In this document: in pieces, positions 20,005 through 31,516 of the stretch
Position numbering within the stretch: position 1 is the first letter of the stretch
Layout: the number at the start of each line of letters is the position of its first letter
NCBI RefSeq assembly: GCF_016906535.1
Contig: NC_057378.1
Location: forward strand, 1,240,001 to 1,304,000
Length of the DNA stretch: 64,000 nucleotides
Origin: Rhizoctonia solani
Taxonomy: Eukaryota > Basidiomycota > Agaricomycetes > Cantharellales > Ceratobasidiaceae
Direction of reading: 5' to 3'
Made by a program: the position numbers and the translations under genes
The notes under the pieces: generated by a model
Databases searched by the model: none
Seen by the model: the letters and a program-made list of their open reading frames with translations, nothing else
Told to the model about the DNA's origin: nothing

Positions 20005-23000
20005 AGTCGAGGACTGCTGCCAAGCCCCTGACTCCCAAATTGGACAATCTAGATAGTTTTGAATTTGTATCTCTTGCTTTAGACTCAAATAAAAAACCCC
20101 TCTTATTTATCGATCTATATGTCCAAAATTCCCCGGCAGAACCCCTCAAAACACTCATAGACTCCGGAGCCACATCAAATTTTATTTCCCCATCGATTGT
20201 GGAAAAATATAAAATCCCAAAAACCCAACTCAAAAATCCACGAGTTGTGAGAATGTTAGATGGTACTATCTCTCAGACTGGTCGCATTTGGCACCAGGTT
20301 CACCTCACCGTCTCGGCCAATGGCCATACCCACTCCATCCCATTTCTTGTTTGCCCCATTGGCAACACCCTGGCAATCCTAGGCATGACATGGCTAACGG
20401 CAGAAGCTCCTCTTATTGATTGGCAACAGGGACTAGTCACATTCCCTGAACAAGTTCAGATTGCCTCCGAGGAGGAAGCGGACTCAGACCCTCTAGCAGA
20501 CCTCCCCCCTCAATACCATGAGTTTGCTAAGGTTTTTGGCAAAGAAGAATTTAAGGTCCTCCCTCCACATAGGGAGTATGATATCTCTATTGACCTTGTC
20601 CCAGATGCCAAACTGTCTCCTGGCCCCATATACGGCATGACCGACGCAGAATCAAAGGCACTAAAACAGCATATCGATGAGGAATTAGCAACGGGCAAGA
20701 TCCGCCCTAGTACCTCCTCAGCAGGCGCCCCGGTCATGTTTGTAAAAAAGGCTGATGGGTCTCTCCGACTAGTCGTTGATTACAGGAAGTTGAACAATGT
20801 AACCCACAAGAATGTCTACCCCCTTCCAAGACAGGACAACCTCATGGCCAAATTACGTCACGCCAAAATCTTTACCAAGTTGGACTTACGTTGGGGTTAC
20901 AACAACGTACGCATCAAGGAAGGAGATGAATGGAAGACGGCCTTTAGAACCAAATACGGCCTCTTTGAATACCTAGTCATGCCATTTGGCCTCACCAATG
21001 CCCCTGCAGCGTTTCAACATTTTATGAACGACCTATTCAGGGACCTGATTGACGTAACCGTGGTAATTTACCTAGACAACATCCTCATCTTCTCGGAGAA
21101 ACCAGAAGACCACCCGATCCATGTTAGAGAGGTACTATCCCGCCTTATGAAGAACCAACTATTCTGCAAGCTGTCGAAATGCCACTTCCACGTGACCACC
21201 GTAGATTACCTTGGTATTGTCATCTCCCCGGATGGATTCTCAATGGACCAGAAGAAGATCAAGGCTGTCACCACTTGGCCCACGCCCAGAACGGTTAAAC
21301 AGGTCCAGGCCTTCCTAGGATTCGTGAATTACCTCAGACGCTTCATCCCCAATTTCAGCTTGGTTGCACGCCCCCTCCATAACCTCACCAAAAAGGAAAC
21401 CCCTTGGTCATGGGGTAACCTAGAGGAGGTAGCGTTCCAAGAGTTGAAGTCCCTTGTTACCCGGTCGCCCGTCCTCATTCATTCAAACCCGGACCTCCCT
21501 TACTACCTTGAAACGGACGCATTGGGAGTAGCCATGGGAGCCATACTCAGTCAACGAGGCCCAGATAATCGGTTGCACCCCATTGCCTACATGTCAAAAT
21601 CCTTCTTGGGAGCCGAAGCAAATTACGACACCCATGACAAAGAGCTTCTGGCAATTATCAAGGCATTAGAGGAATGGCAAATTTTCCTAGAAGCAACAGA
21701 CAGGCCAATACAGGTTTTCACAGATCATAGAAACCTAGAATATTGGATGCAGGCTAGGACTTTCAATCGCAGGCACGCTAGGTGGCGCATATTCCTGAGT
21801 GACTACAACTTCAAAATCCACTACCAACCAGGGAAACAATCGGGGAAACCAGATGCACTATCCAGACGTTCAGACTATGTTGATCTCCCCTCTGAACCAG
21901 AAGTTATGCTCCCAACAGAAGTCTTCGCCAATACGTCAGAAGAAGAACTGGAAATTGTCACGGAAATACGCTCCAAGTTAAGAGAAGACCCCTCCTTAGA
22001 ACCAATCATTCAGTTCCTAACAGAGGACGCTGACAACGCGCCACCATCCATTTGGAAGGCTTATTGAGATTATGATTGGGAAGAAGACCTGCTATGGTAC
22101 CGTGGCAAACTAGTTGTACCAGACTCAGAACCTCTCAAAGAGCGTCTACTAAGGGAATTCCATGACTTGCCATTAGCAGGACACCCCGGGCAGCAACGAA
22201 CCTTGGAACTCATAAGTTGGAACTACTGGTGGCCTGGAATGAAATCCTCGGCTAAGGAATGGGTAGAATGTTGCCCAGTCTGCCAAGCCAACCGAAGGGC
22301 TCACGCACCAGTCATCGCTCTTAAACCCTTGGAAGTTCCCCCGTTCCCGTTCCACACCATCTCGTATGACTTCATCACGGGCTTTCCCAAGTCACAGGGC
22401 CACGATGCCATCTTAGTGGTAATTGACTCATTCTCCAAGTTTGGGCACTTCATCCCTACGTCCAAAAAAGTAACCGCCAAAGGCCTCGCAGATCTGTTCA
22501 TCACCCACATATGGAAGTTACACGGGTTACCAGTCAAAACTATCTTGGACCGCGGTACCACTTTCACAGGGAAATTCTTAAGAGCCCTCTACGAGCGGCT
22601 TGGAGTCAAACCAGCGTTCTCCTCCGCGTATCACCCGGAATCAGACGGACAAACAGAAAGGGTGAACCAGTTCATTGAGTTCTACCTCCAATCCTATGTA
22701 GCCGCCGATCACTCGGACTGGGCCACTTGGTTACCTTTGGCTGAATACGCATAACAACGCCAAACATGCAGCTACTGGGAAAACACCTTTTGAACTAGTA
22801 TACGGAAGAAATCCGGTGATGAACCCATCCAATGTCCCGTCTAATGTCCCTGAAGCAGATCAAGTGGCAAATACCTTGGCTCAGGAATGGAAAGAAGCCA
22901 AAGCGGCCCTAAGAATGAGCAAAGAAAGGATGACCAGGGAAAAGGGAACAATACCCACATACTTGATTGGCAAAAAAGTCTGGTTGGACGGAAAAAACGT

Positions 23001-23407
23001 GGAGCTCAGGACCAACTCCAATAAACTAGACCCCAAACGCCTGGGTCCCTTTGAAATCACGGAGAAGATCTCAAGTCACGCCTATCAACTAAAACTCCCT
23101 GAAACCTTGAAAATCCATGACGTCTTTTACGTAGGGCTACTTTCAAAATCTCACAATCTCCAAGCCAACCATTCCCGGAACGACTCCCCCTGAAACAATT
23201 GAAGGAGAGGAAGAATACGAGGTTGAGCAAATTATTGATTCAAAAAGACAACGAGGGAAGTGGTTCTACCTAATAAAATGGAAGGGTTACGGACCAGAAG
23301 ACAACTCTTGGGAACCGGAGGAACTGTTGGAACACAGCCAGGAAGAGATCAAGCGCTTCAACCAAGCTAGACTCAGAAAGGCTTGTGACGCCGCCAAGAG
23401 CCTTTAA
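20001..23407 (+). pseudogene. Gypsy Pol of element C, one nonsense codon and two frameshifts
   Basis: Protease (DSGATSNFI), RT, RNase H (FTDHRNLEYW), integrase (ILDRGTTFTGKF; AYHPESDGQTERVNQF) and chromodomain (IKWKGYGPEDNSWEP) follow in order. RT reads YLDNILIF, with Asn (21078-21080) where Asp is expected. TGA at 22065-22067 interrupts before the integrase. A frameshift near 22752 splits the integrase after the DDE Glu, and a second near 23150 precedes the chromodomain. The start overlaps the gag stop by four bases. Confidence 0.88.
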
Positions 23408-23418
23408 GGGGGGGGCAA

Positions 23419-23980
23419 TGTTACAATCTCCCAAAATATACCATTGGATTCGCCTCATTTTTCTCTTATTTTTACTATTTTTTACGAACTCGTTATCTTA
23501 TGTTTTCTGATCACGTGACCTCGGCGCTTATTATGCCGAGATGCCGCGCCGAGATGCCGTGCCAAGGGCGCTTAGGAGAAATCCACGCTTCTGCGCAGCC
23601 CGCAGCACGCTTCCCATTTGTCACTTGTACTTCTTTTCTCACGCGCACAGACCATGTAGATAGTGTGCATTTGTCTATATATACAGCAGGAAAATCGCTT
23701 GGAGACACCAAGTCAATTTTACCTTGTCTCATATTCATTGAGGAGGATTAGTCAGCCAGCTAAGTAGCAGGCCCCCAGTAGTATTCAGACGCTCACCCCA
23801 CCCCTTAACTCACCACACCTCCAGGCCTAAGGCCCCTCGCATTAGTAGTAGTAGTAGAAGCCGCCTTAAAGCGGACTTAGTTTAGCCTTATCAGTAGATT
23901 ACATAAGTGTTGCTTGTAGTAGTACGGCCTTAAGCGCCCGACTCCACTAGCGTGTGCCCACCTTACAGTGGTGCACAACA
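23419..23980 (+). repeat. 3' LTR of element C
   Basis: 562 bp, preceded by a polypurine tract (AAGGGGGGGGCAA) and followed by the AGGAC duplication. Two of the three substitutions against the 5' LTR are CG versus TG or CA. Confidence 0.92.
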
Positions 23981-24700
23981 AGGACTTCATTGCACAGATG
24001 GAGAAAGTCAAGGGACACAGGATGCTAGTAGTTGAAGATGGGGCCCCGGCACACAAAGGAAAGCTAGCCAAACAGGCTTGTGAAGAACTTGGTATTAAAC
24101 ACATTGCACACCCCCCAAGTTCACCAGACCTAAACCCAATAGAACCATTATGGATGGAACTTAAGCAACGTGTGTACAGTACCCCTGGGGCCCAAAGAAG
24201 TCTTGAGCACCTTTGGAATGCCACTGAAGCTGCCTGGAAATCCTTCACAGCATGATATCAATAAGTACACACAGAAAATGCCATCTCAGGTAACAGCTTT
24301 AGTTAAGTCAAAGGGACTCCCAACAAAATTCTAACACTTGTTTATCTCTCCTACTGTATTTTAACCAATGTATTTCCTGTTTCTATATACTACATTCATG
24401 CGGCCGGGGGAGAGCAAGTTTTCTTTTAGCGCCCAAATCACGTGCCATTTCCAAACTTTTTCCTCCGCTAGTACAAGGACCTTAGGTCTAGTAATCACTT
24501 AGTCACATACATAGTCTGCCTTAAGTGGCTTGTTCACTGTACTTAGATAGTCTGCCATTGCCTGTATAGCCTTGGTAACCATAGTTTAGTGGCTTGTTGT
24601 CATAGTAGCATCCCCACCACCTTAAGCAGTTTAGTTACAAGTACATACAGCCATAAGCACCCACTGCCTTGATGTCCTTACAGACATCTAGGACAGCTGA

Positions 24701-26215
24701 CAACCCATGATTACACCTGCTACCCCCAAATTTGGGCTTGGGCCAGCATGCAACCACTTGTACTGGTCATGTGACCATGTCCAGGACAAGTGGCCATCCA
24801 CACCTCCCCTAGCATACATTTGCAAGCCAGCTGTGTAGATCAATCCAACCTATGCTTCTTGCCCTTGCTTCAAGTGTCAGGGTGACTTGCAACTACCAGC
24901 TACCATCAGAGATCACAAGAAATGTTACCCTTGTCCTCTGTCCTCACCCCCATGCTCTCCCTCACCAGTGCTTGATGATCAAGTGCTACAGGCCAAAATA
25001 AATGGGAACTCCACCCAACACCACCTATCAGCTCTCACAAACAGGTCTCCCCCTATGGAAGACTTTGGAGATGATCCAGAGCACAAGCTGAGTTGCAGTC
25101 TTTGTGTTCCTGATTGACATGGCCATTGCTTTGACAACCTTGAACCTGACCAACAATATGTCAACATAGGTATCAATAACAATATTTTGGGCAACAACAG
25201 AGGTGAAGAAGATAAGAATGAAGACAAACAGGAAGACAAAGATGAGGATCAAATTCAAGTGAATGGAATGATGGCTTACCTGGACACTAACCTTTGCACG
25301 TATATTTACTGTTTACAGCAGCTTTGGATCTTTGCACGTCATAAGATCAACAAGAAAGTATCCCAACTTAATCCTCAAATAGTGAGTATTCCTTGGCTTT
25401 CTAACTTCAGTTCATCATTGACATCAATGGTACTTGTCTTTCAGGTTGAATTGTACCAGCAATTACAATTGAGGCAAAGACTGCTTGGTGAGTATCAATT
25501 TGGCTTACAATTGAACTTGTTTGACCATCCATTAATATATAACAGTACTGTAGTTGCATGGATAAACATAATGCATATATCAATGCTATATGTTTATACA
25601 TTCTTGCCAATATACTGCAAGAATAGCGTAAAAGATCTTGCAATATTGCAAAACAATAATTGCTAACTATTGCTAAGACATTTTTACTTACGACTTCCTG
25701 TGGTACACCGTCTTCGCACAGTTACCCTGGCCAAACAAAGCGGTAGCATTTATAGTAATATTTGCTCCATAGCACTTCCATCCCCTAGGTGATTTGGTTT
25801 TAGGCTATCCATGTACACGTCAGCAGTATATTATTTATAAAGGGAATCGTTTGCACCACTTCTCTTCAGTGAGAAGGCGTTGTCCTTCATGATGTGGTAT
25901 ATTTGTTGATTGTACATGTACAGTGAATCATACATAATTTACTTCCAGTTGTAAGAATATTCAGAATCAAACCCAACGCAAGAAATAAGTGAGATAGTCA
26001 CTTTGCCTATACACGCGCCGCATCCAGGCAACCAACAGGAACCAAAATCGGCTTGGTGAGCACTATATGATACTTGGCGGGAAACGTTTTTAATCAGCCT
26101 ATGTTCATATTCAGTAGCCTTCCCTCTGAGACGCTATTGTACTATAGTACTGTAACTGAAATTAAATAAGACATGTGTATGTTGTTCCATGTTGCCAGAT
26201 GTGAGTTTGACCTAC
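24701..26215. other. Transition from transposon stack to genes; possible transposase relic
   Basis: This is the pre-existing sequence next to the split B LTR. Around 24860-25117 the plus strand encodes CFKCQGDLQLPATIRDHKK, a Cys/His-type motif followed by an acidic stretch. It resembles the N-terminal zinc-binding region of large fungal DNA transposases (Plavaka/CACTA-like), but stops interrupt it and I cannot confirm the family. A 159-codon plus frame at 25187-25666 has no recognisable domain. 25670-26215 shows nothing further. Confidence 0.3.
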
Positions 26216-28654
26216 CGATTCGTTCACCTGGCCTGATGTTGGTCGTTCATTCGTCTCCGCCAGCCAACAGCTGGTCATCAATTGCCAGACTCCGTTTCCG
26301 ATCTCATCGATTGGCAACCTGATTGGACGAGGCGGTCGTAGGTGGTCGTACATCACCGATGCATCAATTGTAGCCAGTTGATGTCTCCATATGGTTGCTG
26401 TCCGGTGAATACTTCCTGCATAAGTTGAATGATCCGATAACGGTCAAATTTTTAATTGGCGGGACCTGAAGTTACCTACAATCATTGTCTACGACAGGAT
26501 CAGTAAACCTTGAAATAAATGTGAGGATCAGACCAACCATCGCAAGCGCATATACATCTGCTTCCTTTGTACTACCCGTTAGTCCAAGCAGTATCTCAGG
26601 TGCCTTTATCAACTCTTTATCAACAAACACTCGATAATAATACACTCTACGCTGACCTGCCATCGTTGTGTACCTTGACCCATCGAAGTCCCACTGAACT
26701 CGATCTCCTGGTGATCCGTGATAGACACGCCAAAGTCTGTAATCTGAATTGTGCCTTCATCGGAAACAAGTACATTGGGCTAAATAGAGCACTTGCATTA
26801 AGCATGTATCTAATCGTATCAATAATAATGAGACTTACGCCTTTGATGTCCCCATGTACCTTGATGATAAATAAGTGGGCCTCAGATTCTAGTTACGGTC
26901 TTGATGCATAGTCATAATTGCACTTACGACTCTATTCTGATGGAGATAACTAATCGCTTGCGCGAGCTGAGCACACTACAATGACAATAGGACGAAAGAT
27001 CTACCCTCAGCGGTTGAAACTAATGTCAAATAGAACTCACCAATCCAAGGCGATTGCAGCTTGGATTCCTGACAACATATACCGTGACGTAACCGTTTCT
27101 CATCCATGGTGACACCATTGCCAGATCATCTCTTAGAACGGCAAACCCTAGAAGAGGGGATGTTCTCGTGCGTATAGCTTGACCAACAGGTCGTGCACGG
27201 TCTAATAATACGGTAAGTGAATAAACAGAATTAAAAAATAACTAAATCATCCACCGTGTGTTCAGTGACTTTCAGCTTGATGCCTATAGGCACTATACGA
27301 TCTGTTATGTATACAGCTGTATACAGCTAGTACCGAGCTCTTCATCAGTTACCTGGTCGTCGTACTGGAGCTTGACCTTCTCATCCATCTATGATATTGT
27401 AAAAACCAATTAGCTCCGGAACTATCAAGGCCAACGGAGACTCACAGCGTCTCGAACTTGTATAGCAGATGGTCGGTCTTGGGCGTTATGTGACAGGCAT
27501 TTACGGATGTTACTCCATACAATGTCCCCAGCCTTACTCCTTGGTATGAGATCCGCCTGTATGGCAGATGTTCACCATCCTGGATGCGAAATATATATCA
27601 AGTGTCTTGTATCCAATGTGCAATATTGGGTTGTGGTGATAGTTTCTATCAACCAAAGAGCTCTCGTTTGGTGATTTCAACTAAACGCGCATAAAAATAC
27701 CTACCAGTATGGTCTTGAAGTAGTTTTAGTATAAATTTGAATGTCAGGATAGCTGACGTACCATGCCCAGTGCAAATACATCGCTGGCAAATGTAAATGT
27801 GGAAGTCTCATGGCGCCAACCCTGGGGCCTATAAGGACCGGATCAATCGGCCCTCCGTAGCGAGCGCAACGATATAAACTTACATGCCAAACTACCCCCC
27901 AGATTCTACTCCAGCTCTCGACAGGATCAGTAGTGGTCGAAACTGTCCCTACAGATAACTGTATCCGAGGAACACCATTGCTTGATACTAATATCTGCCA
28001 CTAAAATCATAAGGAGTTGGAACAATATTCATGGGGTGGGTAGATGCAGGTATCGCATATCTCAACTTACACCACACAGGTTACGTGTATCTATAGTAAT
28101 GTTCACCTTGAAATTGCAAATGCGGACAAAAACAGAAAGAACACTGACAATGTCATTGCCATGTAGATATGCCACGCCCTTGCATATCTGCGTGCTCTGG
28201 TGCTCGCGAAAAGCCAAACGTTATTAGAGACTCACTACCCGGGTCTGTTATGTGGGCGATAGCTTACCAACTGGAAGCGATCCGCATTGGGTTGAGATTC
28301 AAGGTATTCATACAAATGTCCATATTCGTGCCAATCATACACGACAACGTTTTGCAATTCACAGGTCGCCTTGCCGATAAGTTCCACAACGTTTGGGTGC
28401 ATACATTCGGACCAGATACGGGCCACCTCTTCCCTTCTCTATACAAGAAATAAGGTTATCATGTCCTAGTTCATTCCATGCCTCACCCTTTTCCACCTTG
28501 CATTTTCCACTCCAGGCAAAGCGTATGGTTTGGTAACTTTGAGGGCTACTGCCTTGCCATCTCGATATATGCCACGATAAAAAGTCACTGGGCTATAGGG
28601 ACGGGATTTTACTGGGTATACTGAGCTCAAGTCAAGAAGAGAGGTGACATCCAT
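26216..28654 (-). pseudogene. Tandem pseudokinase-kinase gene (K1), decayed
   Basis: Reading starts at 28654 (MDVTSLLDL). The first domain has the same exon sizes as the genes at 40415 and 44214: 168, 171 and 48 nt, then a 20-nt exon where they have 21. That exon is short by one G. The second domain keeps the catalytic loop VHGDIKG, the DFG segment (IQITDFGVSI) and APEILLG, but the N-lobe with the ATP-binding Lys is missing. Further shifts occur near 27155 (two bases lost) and near 26365 (one G lost from a G-run). It is most like a decayed paralogue. The single-G losses could be sequencing errors, but the missing N-lobe cannot. Confidence 0.7.
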
Positions 28655-30195
28655 TCCAGCCACTAGATTACTAATGTATCTACAACAGCGATAATTTCTG
28701 TCAGGCTTCATAAAAGGGATCTATTATCAACGAAGTGCACACTACCCGCTGAAATCTTGTCAGATTTATTATTATGTTCCAAGTTGCAGGGGTGGTATCG
28801 GCCTGTGAATAGTGGATGAAAACGACCTCAACACGTTCGATCTCAAAGCTATGCCCATCACCTCGAGGTATCTCAAACCGTTAGGACACGAGCGCCTGGC
28901 TCTTGCCACGTACATCAGCCCTGGATTAAATCTCGCTGAGGGTGAGGGGCAAAACAAGAGCGATTACAGCGGCATGCTTGATCGTAGTCCAGTCGTTGAT
29001 GCTGCTCATACGGAGACCAAAGCGATCAGGTTGGTAAGTCACGCGGATGGTACTGTGAGTGGAGTGCGATCGCAGTAACGAATTGGAACAGCCACAGACA
29101 GCACTGCAAATTGGAGGGTCGTAAACCCACGGTTTAGTGCTTGTAGATATATATTATCGGAGTCTAAATACGACAAATCTTAGCAATACAAGGTGGCTAC
29201 GCATAGGGACACCTTTGGGTTTAGTGCTCGGTGTTGCGATATCTGAGCTGCCTTCGATCGGCTGTGCACGCACTTTTATCGAATGCAATTACGTGTTGCA
29301 TTTCATTTGCGCGCCAGTGTACGTGCCAAAAATACATCCGGGGGTTGTTAATGTTTCCACATGCAGATTGGGTAGCAAGAGTATGCTAAGGGGTAGCCCG
29401 GAGTACATGTCTGGCCCAACAAATAAAACTTATCAACCACTCACAGTGTCCTGGTTAACAAAGGAAGTTTGTTTGTTATTTTACCACACATGCAATTGTC
29501 AACTGAAGAGAGGTGACTAAATGCATTGGAGAATGGACAAGACTAAACAGACAATAAAGTAATGAAATTGTGACTGAAGTAAATAGATAGACTGAACAGC
29601 GTGAGCCAGCTTGGGGAAAAGAGGGGACGAGTAACAATGAATTAAGCAAGTTGTGCGTCAACTTGAGTGAAAGCTCAGGATAATGAGTTGAAGAGTAGTT
29701 TATCATAAGTGGAGCCGGGAACATCATTTGGCGGAGAGTATGTTATGATTATAAGCGCGGACGAGGTCTTCATAGTTCTTAACCTTGGGTTTGGGGGTGA
29801 TGGATCAAGCAAGAGGGCAAGAGCGGACTTGAAACAGAATTTCAAAGGTTTCTGAAGTGCGTTACCATCCCCCAGACGTATCTTCGGCATGTATTCCCGT
29901 GACATCCCGGACGTTTTATTGATGATGAACAATGCATCACGAATGATCCTGAGCTCCATCATTATGAGTTTTGCTGTAGTCGCGGCCATTAAATGGGGTA
30001 TAACCAATGCATCATATATCCAATCACCAGCAAACAAACAAATGGCCACAGGGTACGGACCAAGCAGACAAGTTGCGACAAAATAATACGGAGAGGCGTA
30101 CAAGACAATCCAGGCTTACATGATTTCGTAAAGGAACGAGGGAAAGGAAAAAAGACAAGAAAGGGAGCGTATTTTGTACGGGGGCGGTTAAACGG
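28655..30195. other. Intergenic, no supported gene
   Basis: The upstream region of the kinase relic and the 3' flank of the Whi2-like gene. Open frames occur on both strands (28812-29078 plus, 29137-29520 plus, 29675-30103 minus), but they start at non-ATG codons or lack domains. The minus-strand frame is hydrophobic near its start and could be a small membrane protein; I see no further support. Confidence 0.35.
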
Positions 30196-31516
30196 TTATA
30201 TCTAATATTCAGGGGTCAGATACGAAACGATCAGGGATAAGGAAAGATCAAGTGACGTACCAAGCTCAGTTCGAGCGTCCATACCCGCCTTGCCCACAAC
30301 TTGACGATATGCGAGGGAGAGGTCTTGCTCGGAGGGAGAACAGCTTCGGCACCGTCCCACCAGCACTTGCGCTGTCAAACAAGTGATATCAGTCTACGCG
30401 GGTTGTTTGGATGCAATAAAACTTACAGCAGGTTTCCTCCAGAATAGCAGCAACTTTTGTGCAGTGGCCATCTGCTGTTGATCGACCGTCACTGGGCTAC
30501 CGTCTGGACAGGCAAGAGTAAAAGTAAGCAACCCGGTGGATTGGCCAAAAGCCTTTTACCCACCAGCTGGATGATTGATGCCTGTCTTGAGAAGCACGAG
30601 AGCAATTGATGAAATGCAGCAACGAGAGGGTTCAAGGGCACGATAGCCCCACGCGTCGTCTCGGTTAAATCCGGACATACAGAGCATGTCGATCAAATGC
30701 TGCTCGGCTACGTTGTTTTCCTTGTTCACGTTGCGCTATAACTGTTTATCAGTACAAGGTACAGCAAATAGGGGCCGACAAAGGTAGCAAACATAGCAAT
30801 AGGCTAATGGTGGATGAAGTAGGCAACTTACCTGTAAAGCGGTGAATATCTGTCGCTTCTCTAGCAGTTGAACTCCACTCTCGCGCTTCATGTCGAGTAA
30901 AACTTGATTCGCAATACCATGTTGATCCGTGCCGGCGCCCGACTTGCCTCCATCATCGGGGGGAATGACAAAGTACTCGAGTTCTTCCCTTAGTACAATG
31001 ATCGCTTGTTTGCTCAAGAGCGGGTTCTGGTTGGGAGATCCAAAGTCCATGCCAGGAGAGGAAGAGGGCGAGGCCGTATCAAGAAGAGACTGTTGTGCGG
31101 CGAGCAGCCCGGGGGTTGTGGCAGTGCCGTAAAAACGGTCTTGAGAAATGCGGAAGAACTCGAGGACATAGGCGAAGCAGTCCGGGTCAAACTATCCAGA
31201 TCAAATATGAGTTTATCGTTAGCCGCTGAGCGAGTATGTTACTTACGTCGACGATATAGACGTCTTCTCCCTCTTCGTCATCGTATCCACTCGATCCAGC
31301 GACGCTCTGACGACTGAGCACTAGTCCGTTCGGAAACAAACACAACAATACAGACTCAGGCAAGTTCATAATCTTCTCGCGGTCAACCGAAAAGCGGACA
31401 CCTCGAAGGTCCAGCTGAAGCCGAGCCAACAGCTGTGGCTGGCCAGGACCAGCGAGGTTAAGACCTCCTGTCGGGGTCTGGGACACTTGAGTGATAGGAG
31501 ACGCAGCAGTCGCCAT
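30196..31516 (-). CDS. Whi2-like BTB/POZ domain protein
   Basis: Six exons join in frame to 331 residues: 31516-31247, 31191-30832, 30735-30564, 30503-30427, 30371-30261, 30201-30196. All junctions are GT-AG, and the last exon supplies only Ile and the stop. Residues ~35-110 have the Whi2/KCTD-type BTB signature (VRFSVDREKIMNLPES, LFPNGLVLS, VYIVD/FDPDCFAYVLEFFR). The C-terminus VKLWARRVWTLELSLI is also typical of the fungal family. Whi2 proteins in yeast act with a plasma-membrane phosphatase in the general stress response and in restraining TORC1 under low amino acids; that role here is inferred. A CACGTG box lies 20 bp upstream of the ATG. Confidence 0.85.

Larger units (their letters stand above)
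17733..23980 (+). mobile_element. Ty3/gypsy chromovirus, element C, full length but decayed
   Basis: LTRs at 17733-18293 (561 bp) and 23419-23980 (562 bp) and the 5-bp duplication AGGAC (17728-17732, 23981-23985) bound it. The LTRs differ by three substitutions plus small indels in a TAG repeat, so the insertion is recent. It lies inside the transposase gene of the Tc1 element. Gag and pol are plus-strand and carry two TGA stops and two frameshifts. Confidence 0.92.
17016..24255 (+). pseudogene. Tc1/mariner transposase, DD34E type, inactivated
   Basis: Reading starts at ATG 17016. The first exon-like part (17016-17732) holds an HTH region (EILAKTGVPPSVACKTVKRW) and the first catalytic Asp (AIWTDKLQLG), followed by MVWGCISHGYKGPL. 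The rest (23986-24255) lies beyond element C and has the second Asp (VVEDGAPAHKG) and the Glu (SSPDLNPIEPLW) with 34 residues between them, the Tc1 spacing. Frames on both sides of C match once it is removed. Two in-frame TGA codons (17055-17057, 17220-17222) break the N-terminus; both could come from CGA by CpG transition. It would have cut and pasted the element at TA sites. Confidence 0.85.
16948..24471 (+). mobile_element. Tc1/mariner DNA transposon interrupted by element C
   Basis: Terminal inverted repeats of about 27 bp begin CTAGCGG and share GAAAAAGTTTGGAAATG (left end at 16948, right end at 24471). TA is duplicated at 16946-16947 and 24472-24473. Removing the C element (17733-23980 plus one copy of its AGGAC duplication) leaves about 1.27 kb, normal for this superfamily. 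The single transposase gene is defective. Confidence 0.88.
16592..24695 (+). repeat. B-family LTR split by a Tc1/mariner element
   Basis: 16592-16947 and 24472-24695 join into one B-type LTR, with the duplication GCTGA at 16587-16591 and 24696-24700. The start reads TCTTGTAGACAC where related copies have TGTTGTAGACAC. The break falls in CACTGTACAAGG, where the inserted element duplicated TA. Confidence 0.85.

Noticed and set aside
29675..30103. 142-codon minus frame with hydrophobic stretches downstream of the Whi2-like gene
   Set aside because: Begins at TTG, has no domain and probably lies in the 3' flank.
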